A stretch of DNA of 64,000 nt, from positions 18,215,001 through 18,279,000 of the forward strand of contig CAMQGK010000567.1 in the NCBI GenBank assembly GCA_947000775.1. The letters are read 5' to 3'. The stretch is from Pterois miles. Taxonomy: Eukaryota > Chordata > Actinopteri > Perciformes > Scorpaenidae. A program made the position numbers and the translations under genes. Under the pieces are notes generated by a model. That model was not told the DNA's origin and searched no databases. It saw nothing but the letters and a program-made list of their open reading frames with translations. This document shows, piece after piece, positions 25,124 through 36,330 of the stretch (its first letter is position 1; every line of letters starts with the position of its first letter).

Positions 25124-25317
25124 CTGAAAGACAGTCAAGAGATAGAGAGAGACAAGTGGACAAAGACAGAGGGGAGAGCCAAGAAAGATAGAAAGAGACA
25201 GAAAAGAGAAGATTAGATGCATGTTGTTGCAAAAGAAAGATTCTTGTTCTCGCACCATTTGTCTTCCTTTTCTCTAATGAAAGACGATGCAAATCTGCAG
25301 CCCACTAATAAGATATT

Positions 25318-25920
25318 TAACTTAAGGGAACAGTATGTAACATTTCTATGAGCAGAAATGGAATATAATATTTATATAACTATGTTTTCATTGGTGTCAC
25401 CACATAGGGAGTGGGTCCTTTCCACGGAGTCCGGCATGTTTCAAGAGTAGCCCAGAACAGAAAAAACAAACTCTGAAACTAGAGAGAGCCGTTCATGTTT
25501 TTACATTACCTGAATGTCACCACAGGTCTCCAGCATGCTTGTGAAACTGATGTAACGTGAATGCAGAGTGCAAAACCGTGGTACCGCCAGCTGCGAGGCT
25601 ATCAAAACAGCGTCAGTGAAGAAAAAGGTAACGTCTGCACACTACTCCATGCCACAATATCATTATTGACTATTTTTGATCCTTGATTTGACCTAATGAA
25701 GGCCGAAGCAGGACGGAAACATGCAGGTGTTACCTTTTTTTTTGTCTATTATGGTAAAGATGCCCTCTCAGCGAGGCGAACGGCGTTACCACTGTTTTGC
25801 ACTCGGCAGCTCATGTTATCGCAGTCTTAGAAAGGGAGGAGTGCACGGAGGGCTACTCAGTTGGTTGCAGTCTGCAATCACACCATTAGAGGTCACCAAA
25901 TCCTACACACTCTACCTTTA
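25318..25920. repeat. Composite interspersed repeat next to kcnj3 exon 2
   Basis: The ends GGGAACAGTATGTAACATTT and ACCAAATCCTACACACTCTA match a repeat I recall from many teleosts. The interior has inverse segments (GAGTGCAAAACCGTGGTACC against GTTACCACTGTTTTGCACTC). A smaller TIR element is nested at 25622-25739. Confidence 0.6.
25622..25739. mobile_element. Small MITE nested in the composite repeat
   Basis: AAAAAGGTAACGTCTGCA (25622-25639) and its inverse at 25722-25739 (TGCAGGTGTTACCTTTTT) are terminal inverted repeats with 2 mismatches in 18. At 118 bp it is non-coding. Confidence 0.65.
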
Positions 25921-26789
25921 ATTAAAGTACTAATAGTACAATGTAAAAAATACTCCATTACAAGTACAAGTCCTGCACTTAAAATGATACTTGAGTGAAA
26001 GTGTGTCAGTATTAGCAACAAAATTTTATATGCAATGTTTTTTAAAGCACAAGGAAGCAGAAAATAGGACGACAGTAGTAAAGTAGTACCTCAACAGTGT
26101 GATGGGGTGATTCTCTAAAAATACATATATATCACCCTCCTTGAAAGGTGATGGAAGATGTTTTCTCTCCCTGTCTGTCTCCGCTGGTGTTTGCAGTAAC
26201 CACAGACTTGGCTCTTCACTTTGATTACCAGAAGAACTTGCAGGCGGACGTGTGAGACAGCCGTGTTTGGACAGGACCTGTCCACTGTGTGTTAACTGGG
26301 GCAGAAGCATTTAATTGCCCAGATGACGTTTGAGTTCAGCACCATGTTCCTGGATGTATTTTCCCCTTTCCTGTCTTAATCTGTCTAATCAGTCTGTTCA
26401 CCTTTTCTCTTCTCGTTTGCTTTCCTCACTTAGCAGTCTCTGCTACCTTTTCCTGCACGCTCCCTTAAAATTTTCAGCCATTTTCTTACATCCGGCTGTC
26501 AGGAAAGAGGCTTGCAGCTCCAAAGCTTGTGTAATATTTCAATATAAAAACTTGAAGCCAACCCTGCTAAAAAAGTATAACCATGTCATTTAAGAGAAAA
26601 CATCTGACCTTCAAATGTTAACATTATCTTTGTAAATCACTGCATTTGAGATAAAAGGGTAGATAGGGTAGAGATAATAAGGTAGATATCTACCTTCCTC
26701 TAGGGTAGAGCGGGATAGATATCAGTGGTGGTGAGATAAGAAACATCATTCCTTCTTTTCTACTTCATGTTCAATTTTGTAGGGTTCTC

Positions 26790-27260
26790 TGTGTACCCAC
26801 GAGTCTCCCCTTAACAGACATGCCCACTTTATGATAATCACATGCAGTTTGGGGGAAAAAACCATGCACTTTTTCATGCAGTATAAAGGTGTTATTTTTG
26901 CCTGCTCTAAATTTGTGTATTTGAATATTTCTGCATACTGGGGTCCCTAAACAGTCTTGGAATGACATAAATTGGGTATCACTGTAAAGCTGAGAGTCTT
27001 GTGGATCCAATGAGCCCAACTGTATTCATGTCTGATGATGTTAGTCCCCATAGTAGCCGTTTTATTGTAGTGAGACTGTTTTTTGAAACTTGACCTCTCT
27101 GTATAAAATGACCTGTGGTGACCTCTAGGATGATCACAGCCATGAAACTTTACAGACACAAACTAGAGACCTAGTGCATTCAGACGATGGATGGCTTTCC
27201 TAGCTATACTGACAATAAGGGGGTTTCTGAGCAGTTTCCAGAACAGAAGTGAAAAATGCA
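26790..27260 (-). repeat. Interspersed repeat family D, copy 2
   Basis: GTACCCACGAGTCTCCCCTT, TGACATAAATTGGGTATCAC and GTTTTTTGAAACTTGACCTC are inverse to TGTCTGTAAAGGGGAGACAA, GTGATACCCAGTTTATGCAA and GAGGTCAAGTTTCAAAAAAT of copy 3. The 70-82 codon minus frames are repeat sequence. Confidence 0.8.
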
Positions 27261-27834
27261 ATTCTTGCTGAAATCTCAAACTGGCAGTTTTTGTGTGTTC
27301 CTCAAGGTCTTGGTGCCTTTATTTGTTATTCAATAAATTCTCGAGTGGTAAGAAATTGTTAAATTTAGCACCATATCTGTGTCACAAATGGTATCAACCC
27401 CAAAAATTGGGACACAAATGAGCATGGGGATGGCCATTACATACTTGTAGTATTCTAAGCCCTGATACATTTTTACAATTTGTTTTAATTAATTAATTCA
27501 TGTTGATTAATGGCTAGAACTTGGCACACAGTACTGAGCTTCACCTCCAATTATTCTTCAGGTTCCCAGCTTTCAGATGATGTGCACCACTTCTATGTGA
27601 CATCTACTGTTAACCTGATACCTCCCCTTAAAGACCCCCTGTACCCCCCTAAAAGGACAAAAAAAAAAAAATAGCACCACAGCAATTCTGCATACAAGGG
27701 AAACTTTCTTTCAAAGTTAAAATAAACACAAAAAAAATCAGTGTCATGGTGAATTTTGCATAAAGAATTTAATAACAAAAGCAATTTCATACTCTTTTCT
27801 CTTTTTCTGCATTGTTTCACCTCCAACTAACAAT

Positions 27835-27900
27835 TGGGCACCAGCCACCCACCACCCACCCACACACACACTATTCCTCCACCACACACAGCTTCATAGT
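27835..27900 (+). repeat. C/A-rich simple repeat
   Basis: CACCCACCACCCACCCACAC-type low-complexity sequence. Confidence 0.8.
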
Positions 27901-28278
27901 GATCTCCCACACAGACACACACAGTCCCACCCCCATCTCTACAACTATTTCTGCCATATCTGGATCTTTTGTTCTTGTTAATCCTAAAATAATCGACACA
28001 TTATCTCCACAAAGGCAGTATCTGTTTCAGCTTTCATCACTGAGTCAGACCCATCTAAAGCTGTTAGTACTGGGCCAAAATGTGATGATAATAAATAGAA
28101 AAGTGGAGAATCTTTGACTTCATCACACTGTTATTTACATGAGTTACATCAGTTTGGTGTTACTGTACTAATCCATGCTTCCCATAGTTAAAGTGGACAT
28201 GTCAGATTTTATGAGATGTAGCTAGCTAGCTAATTATGTTAACGCTAGCTCAATGAGTTGGTTGAAAAGCAGAGGGCA

Positions 28279-28412
28279 TCATCTGGGTCTGAAAAATGAA
28301 ACCAATGTTGAAGTGCCTTAAACTTGCATTCTTTCTAACAGCCAGCAGGGGGCGACTCTGGTTGTAAAAAGAGGTCTGATTGTGTAGAAGTCTATGAGAA
28401 AATTAGCCTAAT
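28279..28412 (+). repeat. Interspersed repeat family A, copy 2 (with CTCF-like motif)
   Basis: This copy is truncated and runs from GGTCTGAAAAATGAAACC through CCAGCAGGGGGCGACTC to AGAAGTCTATGAGAAAAT. A fragment like the family's end (TTCACCCTCTCGTGTCACTT, then GCGACGGCCAAA) lies at about 28735-28800. Confidence 0.8.
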
Positions 28413-28838
28413 AATGCAGGAAATGCAAAGACATAATGATGGAGGAGAAAGATGAGGTTTTTGGGAATATCATTATCCTTAGACATTATAAAATTACCAA
28501 GTTAAACAATATATGATTACATTTATAATACACAGTACAATATTAACTTATTATGCACCAATAAATTAACTTCCACGGGCTCCACCATTTCTCACAACGT
28601 CAACAAACACATCACAAGTTGTGAACCCAGAGCTTTCAGAAACTTTCCACTTGCAATGTTGTGAAAACGACATGTGGGGGGGTGTTCATCTGGGCCCAAC
28701 TCATAAACATGGTAAACATCACCCCATTTGAAGGCACCATTAGCTTCACCCTCTCGTGTCACTTCTGTTGCCAAACACCAAGTTGGCGACGGCCAAACAC
28801 CAAGGTTGAAATCAGTAACATCACAGTGACTATATGAT

Positions 28839-28893
28839 ATGTGAATTTCTCCACTGTGGGACTAATAAAGGAATATCTTATCTTATCTTATCA
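28839..28893 (+). repeat. SINE 3' tail, TTATC-type, copy 1
   Basis: CCACTGTGGGACTAATAAAG followed by GAATATC and TTATC repeats is the same tail as that of the full SINE at 42.8-43.1 kb. Confidence 0.8.
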
Positions 28894-28960
28894 TGACTAC
28901 GTCCACTTCCTATATACAGACTAACACGCCCAAAGCAAAAAGTCAGCATCCTGACCAGTT

Positions 28961-29018
28961 GATGAATTTCTCCCCTGTGAGACTAATAAAGGAATATCTT
29001 ATCTCTTATCTTATCTTA
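28961..29018 (+). repeat. SINE 3' tail, TTATC-type, copy 2
   Basis: CCCCTGTGAGACTAATAAAG, then GAATATC and TTATC repeats, lies only 70 bases after copy 1. Confidence 0.8.
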
Positions 29019-31309
29019 ATTATGTGCTCATTGGCCTTGGATTATGTTATTTCTCTGGGTGGTAAGCTAGTTAGCCAGACATGCTAACAACTGCAGTGCA
29101 GCCTACTGTACGTTAGAGTAAACAAACACACTGTTTAATTTGTTACTATAATTAATACTTTTGCTCTTGTGCTGTTGTTTTTTTGTTTGGACAGTTATAA
29201 ATAGTGGATGGTAATGTACAGAAAGTTGAAAAAACAAACAAACATGAGCGGAAGATGAATGTGATAACATTACATTTGAGAACTGTTGTGAACTAATATC
29301 AGAATCCAAGTTCATAAAATGAAATGTGCTTCAAGGCATCATATTAACAGAGGATTTTAACAGGCATTTCATTTCCATTCACAAATAAATAGGTTTACTA
29401 CATATCTGGTTTTGCCTTCGAACTACTCATGCACTGCAGCAGCAACCAGTCAGAGCCCGACTTCGTCCTGACCTCCCGATGACTTTGCCTTATAGTTTAT
29501 CCCTCTGAGAAGCTAACTGTGAATGAAGTGTGAGTAACCAGACTTTGCATTGCCTTAAAACATTGCACTCTGTTTCTGTCTGCTGTGAATATCAATGAGC
29601 TGCTCTTCTGGATTTATTTTGAAGAACCACTTTAATGTCAGTGGGCATTGTTCAGGTGCTTGCGGGTCGCTGAATACTGTTTGGGTCGATGTGGGTTATC
29701 GCACCACTTATGTGGGTAAGGGAAATTTCACTTTCTGTCATTGCCACTGAAGATTAAAATGATGGATGACTGTATGCAAACAGGCAAAGCTCCTTACGCA
29801 GACCCCGTTGGCACTCTCCTACGCTTCTCCCTGCGCAAAGATCCTGAGATAGCTGAGCTTGTCTGCTGGTTTTTTTTCTTCATGTAAATCCCACACTCCA
29901 ACAAATGAACAGATTCCTTTCCCAAGCTCTGACGTATCACAAAAGGGACTTCTTTAAATTCATTTTCAACGATGCTTTTGCGGAAACCGTGCAACAAAAA
30001 CACTAGACGTGCACATAAACACATCTACCCTGTCAACCTCTCAGCTGCTCATTATCATTAGAAAGGCAGCGTGGTTTTGTTTCATGCTCACAAAAGGAGG
30101 CTTCAGTGGTGCGAATGGTGCTCATGGGTGAAGACAGGTGATAAATGAAATTGATTAGACCTAAAGTGGCCTGATCTTCCTTCCTACCCAACTCCAGTCC
30201 ATGCTCTGCTGGGCCTCCATCAATCAGCAGCCTGAGAGGGGGTCGGAGGAGCTTGTAGGCAATCAGGTCGACTGACAAGCCAGCCGAATCGCACAGGCTT
30301 CCCTCTACCGTCTGCCGTTCTCGATACATTTAAAGAGGTTGGGCCTTCTAGCATTTCACCCAATTCAGTCAAGACTGAGTTGGATGAATTGTTCAAATCA
30401 AATCAAGAGTCTAATGAATTGGACAAACCAATGTGGGAAGGACTGCTCAGTTTTCTCCTGGTCTCATAAACAGGAAATATGTAAACATGTACATGTGTTA
30501 AAGACACTAAAGCTGTGTCACGAATTTTGAAGGAGTTATGTGTCCTCAAAAAGCCGGGTGCTAACAAGTGGCTAAATGAGACTACTAAATGTGATCACGC
30601 GGACTCATCCGCCTTTACAACGTCTTTGTTTATGCTCGCGTTCATGCAACCATGGTGTAATCTATTTATAGCCCAACATTAGCTTTTTACTTCTGGCGAC
30701 TGCATTCACACTTCCAAAATCATAAAAGTGGTGGTCATATAAGATATACGTTATCTTGCTTTGTAAGTATCATAAATGTTTGTTTGCCACAGAGCTTATT
30801 TTCTGCAATAATGCGAAACCCAGTGGGAAAATCCCATTGGCTTTTTTCCGAGGGAATCAGGGCGATGCTAACTTCCTGGCTGGGTTACAAAAGTCCCTGA
30901 ATCACTCTATTTAACGATATAACTACATCAACAAGCGCTTGAGCAACACTTCAGCTGTGACTTTCCGACAATGTAGCTGGCCATGCTGGCTGTTTTATTG
31001 CTTCTGTCACTCCTGTCGTGAACATGGCTTTAGGCTGCATTCGTTTTAGCTAGGTATACCCATAGACTGTATATAAAGATGGACGACGCATCTCCACTTC
31101 CTCCCATTGTACAGAAGTGAAATATCCCAGATAGAGGAGCTGCCATCTTGAGGTTTTAAGTCTGCACAGTGGTGATTGGGCAGTGGAGTATCGAGGTCAC
31201 GTGCTCAAACCAATCAAGAGCCGAGCAGGGACTCAGCTTGTCAATGACAGAGAATCACAGCTGTCAATCATGATGTTTCACCCCCTTTTTATAGCATCAA
31301 AAGGCGAGA

Positions 31310-31850
31310 ACTTCTGTTGTGTAAACTGTTCAGAAACCCCCTCATTGTCGATCTACCTACTAAAGCCATCCATCCTCTGAATGCTCTAGGTCTCTGGTTT
31401 GTGGTTGTAAAGATTCATGGGACTGTGGTCATCCCAGACGTCACCACAGTTCATTTTATATAGTGAGGTCAAGTTTCAAAAAATGGTTTCACTACAATGA
31501 AATCGCTTTTATGGCGACTAACATCATCACACATGAAGTGGTTTCTTTGGCTCCACAAGAGTCTCAGCTTTACAGTGATACCCAGTTTATGCAATTCAAG
31601 ACTGTTTATTACCCCAGTATGAAGAAATATTCAAACATCATTTTTAGATTAGGCAAAAATAGCACATGTATACTACATGAAACTGCATATGATTGTCATA
31701 AAGTGGGTATGTCTGTAAAGGGGAGACAAATTGCCACGCCAGTTTTTTAGCCCAAATTTGGAGCGTTATTTAGCCTCTGTTCCGACATGTTAGCATGACC
31801 GTGGGTACCTGTAGTTTTCTAGCCCTGAAACTGAACCTGCTAGAGCCTCT
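31310..31850 (+). repeat. Interspersed repeat family D, copy 3 (inverted relative to copy 2)
   Basis: It aligns over some 430 bp with the reverse complement of copy 2, then continues with AAATTTGGAGCGTTATTTAG, also found in the 53.9 kb copy. Upstream (31063-31300) the sequence CCATAGACTGTATATAAAGA begins another common teleost repeat. Confidence 0.8.
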
Positions 31851-33329
31851 GGAAGACAGTAAAGTTGGTCGGGATGTGCATCACAGTCTACATCAAACAC
31901 AGCCTGACCTGTCACAGCTGGCTAAACATCAGCTGTGTCCTCTCTTTTGATCCACAGTCACCTACACACTCTGTTTTAATACAAACAATCTCACATATTA
32001 GTTATCATTTTACATTTTTACGTTTCTGTTGTCAAACAACTGAACAACCATAAAGTAGAGATTTGATTGCAGCACATAAAAACCACCAGGTGAACAATTC
32101 CACACAATCACACCAGCCGCAAAGACAAATTGGACCAGGGGCATAAAATGGAGTGAAAACATCAGATGAGAGGGCCAACATAAAAATGAAAAATTTCACT
32201 GGGTCAGTGTGGACGTGGTTTGAGTTACTTTGACTAGAACTGGATGTTTTTGTTGTTCATTATCCTTTCACACAATAACACTGACAGAACGCTGTGGGCA
32301 AACTCATGAAAAGATGTCTGCTAGCTGTTTTTCTCAGGTTTATGGGTAATAATGAGCTGTTCACACACATAATTGAGTCGTCTGCATCTCTTCTTCTCTG
32401 CTGCTGGGAAAACGTCTGCATCGTGGACCATCCAAAGTTTGAATGACCAATTACTGTTCACATTTCTACCTCACTAAAAGCAGAACTCACTGAGCTGACA
32501 CAGTTCAGGAAAGACCTGTTCACCTGATTTCACATTGATTTTGGATGACAACATTTTTAGTTCTAATATTATTTATTCCTGCAATATGTGCACATGACAA
32601 TTATTTTAAGGTTAAGGTTTGTCAGCTGAAGTGTGCACAGTGCAACACTAATTGTAAGTAATTAGATGCAAAATATAAGCCCATCCACATCATCAACCTC
32701 CACACTCCACACCTTCCCACCCCGTTATATATAAAGGGTGAGCTTATACGTAAGTAGTTTGCTGCAGAATTGTAATATTACGGTATTTTTATGGATACTG
32801 GGCTGCTCTGAAAATACTGGTTTGTAAGATGATTCACCATAAGTGAAAAGCTGCTGGATTTGATTGTGAATCTGGTGAGGATGCATGTGAAGTCATAGTG
32901 ATTTTTGTGGCTGTGGAGGCTTATTGGTTGGTTATCAGACCAGTCAAACCAAATCTAAAGATGCTTTGTGATAGTCTGCCTGAAATACCCTCTCTATTTC
33001 TCATACTCTTGGTTCGTTTTCTTCCTTGGGAAGTGTTAATCCTCAATGTGACACTTGGTGACTTTAGCGGTTGTTGTTGTTGGTGTCACAATGTTCTTGT
33101 TTCCAAAATGTGTTTTGTTGTGACTGTGCTGCCTCTGATTTCTACTTGGGTGCAGAAAATACTGTAACAAGGTTCATGCATTATTATAGTCAGGAACCTG
33201 AAGATGTTTATTCAAAAATAGCAATGCATTATTTTGAACTGACTTCAGTGTACTGGCTCAGACATTAGAAATTATACACACTCCACTTCATACATGCCTT
33301 CTTTTGAGAAGACTGTGTGTGTATGTCAA

Positions 33330-33820
33330 TGCTGAAGTGCCTTAAACCTGCATCCTTTCTACCAGCCAGCAGGGGGCAACTCCTCTGGTTGCAAAAAGTT
33401 GTCTGATTGTATAGAAGTCTATGAGAAAATGAGCCTACTTCTCACTCGATTTATTACCTCAGTAAACATTGTAAACATGAGTTTATGGTCCAAATCACTA
33501 GTTTCAAGTCTTCTTCATTACAGCATGATGTTCATTTAGTAAATTATGGTCCCATTTAAAGTCAAATAGACCATAAACCAGGGTATGCTTTAGGGCGTGG
33601 CTACCTTGTGATTGACAGGTCGCTACCACAGCCGTCCTGTCTCGTAGTTATCCGTGTTTTTGTGTTACAACTTAAACCATTTCACCGTGTGTTTTCAGTT
33701 CATGAAGGTTAATTAGAACCTTTTTGGTCGCCTAAAAATGTCGTATTCGGCTCCACCCTCTTGTGTCACTTCTGGTTGCAGTAAAACGAGACTGCGACGG
33801 CCAAAATCACAAACTCGAGG
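33330..33820 (+). repeat. Interspersed repeat family A, copy 3 (longest)
   Basis: This is the longest copy. It keeps the CTCF-like core in the form CCAGCAGGGGGCAAC, TTTATTACCTCAGTAAACAT, GGTATGCTTTAGGGCGTGGC, AGTTCATGAAGGTTAATTAG and a final CTGCGACGGCCAAA. The 87-91 codon frames overlapping it on both strands are inside the repeat. Confidence 0.8.
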
Positions 33821-35287
33821 CTTCAGAATGCCAGTCCGCAAACCAATGAGTGATGTCACAGCGACTATGTCCACTGATTTTTGCACAGAAAAACATCTGA
33901 TACAACTGTGTGACTCTGAATTTTTCAAGGATAGCATAAAAAGGAGAGAGGAGGGTGAGCAGTCCAGAGTCTTAAGGTTGTCTGGCACTGAGACTTGCTA
34001 ATCAATGACTCCAAGGCCTTTCTTTCCCCAGCCCTCCACAACCTGATAGTATAATTGCATCTCTATTCTTATTAGACAAGAAAATGGAAATCAATTTCAG
34101 CTGTAGTGACTAGTGTATATAGCCCATCCTGCAATCCTCTGAGGAGATATACGGTTTAGAGGATTTCTCTCCTTCGTATGTCTCTGAAATAGATTCACAC
34201 AATGAAAATATTAAGAGAAAAATCTGTTAGTAATTGTTTTTATGCTTCCATTCTCTTATTGTGAGCCCATCTCCATCTCTTTCACCACTTTCCATCACTT
34301 TCAATCAATTCCTTCACTCTCTCCTCCCTCCCGGTAATACCAGAGTCATATTTTCAGCGAGGATGTTCCACCAGGATGCCCTCTGAGGCTGTCATGGATG
34401 CCCTGCAAAGCTGCATTTCAACTGCTTATGGTGGGAGTCTGCATGACAGCTTCCATTGGTCTGTCTCTCCCTTCTCTCTGCTGTCTGCTGTCACCCAGTA
34501 ATCACATACGACAGTTCAGCAGAGCTCTGGTGTCCAAACACATGCAGCGCCAACAAGTGGCTCCAATTTCAACAGGCTTTGTCATCTGACAGGGCTCTGT
34601 AGATTTAAGTTATGTTGCAGCTCAGACTGGACAAAATGAAAGATTCATCTCAGCACTTAATTCCGCATCTACAGCTGTAGCTTTGTCATGTTGTCTGATT
34701 GACGGCGGCCATGTGCACCAATTCACACGGGTATCCAGGACACAACAGGCTGTATGGACTGCTAGGTGCTTTCTCCCACTGACATTGTCTTACAAATATT
34801 AATATTGACACTTGATTCAGACTGTTATCAGGCCATTAAATGTGCTCGCTGTAAGCCTCATCTATGTGGGTCAATAGGGGCCCCCTATGTTGTAAAAGTG
34901 AAAATGAATCTTAACGAATGCTTGTGATCACAAGACAACTACACATTATTGGTTTCACACAGGATGCGATCTCCACTTCTGCTCCTGTCATAATTATTAA
35001 TGGTCGCTGGAGGTCACTGTCGTCTTCTTTTATTCCTACTTTCAGTGCTCAGTCAAGTGAATAGATGATAAAAACTACTAGTGGGTGTAGTGGGCCTCTG
35101 TTGACCAACATCTATGGTGCTTATAACCACTGATAACCATATTTAATGACCTGATAACAGTCTAATTTGTTGATAATGATGACATTCTTCTTGTGCAGAT
35201 ATGAAGGACATGTCATTCATTTCTGTCACTACTGATTTGGACAACGAGAAGCTGTCTCCTGTCCTTCCACTTCAGGTCAATGTACCC

Positions 35288-35379
35288 CAGAGCAGAGCTT
35301 CAACTGACCCCAGAGCAGAGCTTCAACTGACCCCAGAGCAGAGCTTCAACTGACCCCAGAGCAGAGCTTCAACTGACCC
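35288..35379 (+). repeat. Minisatellite: four perfect 23-bp units
   Basis: The unit CAGAGCAGAGCTTCAACTG + ACCC occurs four times head to tail at 35288, 35311, 35334 and 35357 with no mismatch. The recent expansion makes length variation between individuals likely. Confidence 0.97.
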
Positions 35380-35514
35380 AGAACAGACTAACTGACTAAA
35401 ACTATGTACCTGGTTGGTACGTTCCAATACAGTGAAACTGCATTGTGAATTACGTTTCAAGGGAAAGATTTGGGTTTGTTTTTGATGTATCACAAATACA
35501 CTTGTGGTGATGGT

Positions 35515-36330
35515 CCATGAATGGGAGGAGTTTGGAGTGATGGATAGGTCAAACAAATACAGGACTTTCCCCCAGAAGACCACTGTTCATGTTCTAACCA
35601 TCTATCCATCCATTTTCTTCCATTTATCTGGGGCCAGGTTGCGGGGGCAGCAGGCTTCACGGGGAATTCTCTGCTACATTTCCATCTCCCCAGCAACGTT
35701 TTCCAACTCTTCCTGGGGGACCCCAAGGCGATCCCGTGCTAGAAAGATATATAATCTCTCCAGTGTGTTCTGGGTCTACCCGGGGCTTCTTACCAGGTGG
35801 ACGTGCCTGAAAAACCTCCAAAGGGAACCACCTCAGCTGGCCCCTTTTGACGTGAAGGAGCAGCAGCTCTACTCTGACCTCCCTCTGGATGTCTCAACTC
35901 CTCATCTTATCTCTAAAGCTGAGCCCAGCCACCCTACAAAAGAAACTCTTTTTGGCCACTGATATCCAGGATCTCATTCTTTTGGTTACTACCCAAAGCT
36001 CATGACCATAGGTGAGGGTTGGAACAAACATGGACTGGTAAATCGAGAGCTTTGCCTTCCAGCTCAGCTCTCTTTTCACCATTCATGTTGTCCGTGTCTC
36101 ATGTGAACTAAAAGCCAGCGTTCACTTATTTTAATTTAGGGCTGTAGTTTAAGAATGTAACAAACAGTGATTTTAAGCCAAAACATGTTTTTTTTTTTTT
36201 TTTTGATAAACCTTGCGAAGTAGTTTTGTGTCTTAAAAAACTAACAAAAGTAGTTTTGGTGCATTTTTTTGTTTTGTTTCCATTTACAGTGTTAACCATG
36301 TGTTTAACTGAGACCATAATCCACGAGAAA
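35515..36330 (+). repeat. Interspersed repeat family C, copy 3, split by a LINE insertion
   Basis: The first part (GTGATGGATAGGTCAAACAA, ACAGGACTTTCCCCCAGAAG) ends at 35593. After the LINE fragment the family resumes with GTCCGTGTCTCATGTGAACT and AACCTTGCGAAGTAGTTTTG. The interruption is marked by an 8-bp duplication. Confidence 0.65.
35594..36081 (-). mobile_element. 5'-truncated non-LTR retrotransposon (LINE) fragment, C-terminal end of ORF2
   Basis: On the minus strand the 5' end encodes VKRELSWKAKLSIYQSMFVP and TLTYGHELWVVTKRMRSW, the end of a teleost LINE reverse-transcriptase ORF, degraded by frameshifts. Its 3' tail is an ATGGATGGATAGATGG-type repeat. Direct repeats TTCATGTT at 35586-35593 and 36082-36089 are the target-site duplication. 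It interrupts a family C repeat in kcnj3 intron 1. The clade (Rex1-like or other) is not certain. Confidence 0.85.

Noticed and set aside
35288..35379. CRISPR-like array from four direct 23-bp repeats
   Set aside because: Units abut with no spacers, and the genome is vertebrate. It is a minisatellite.
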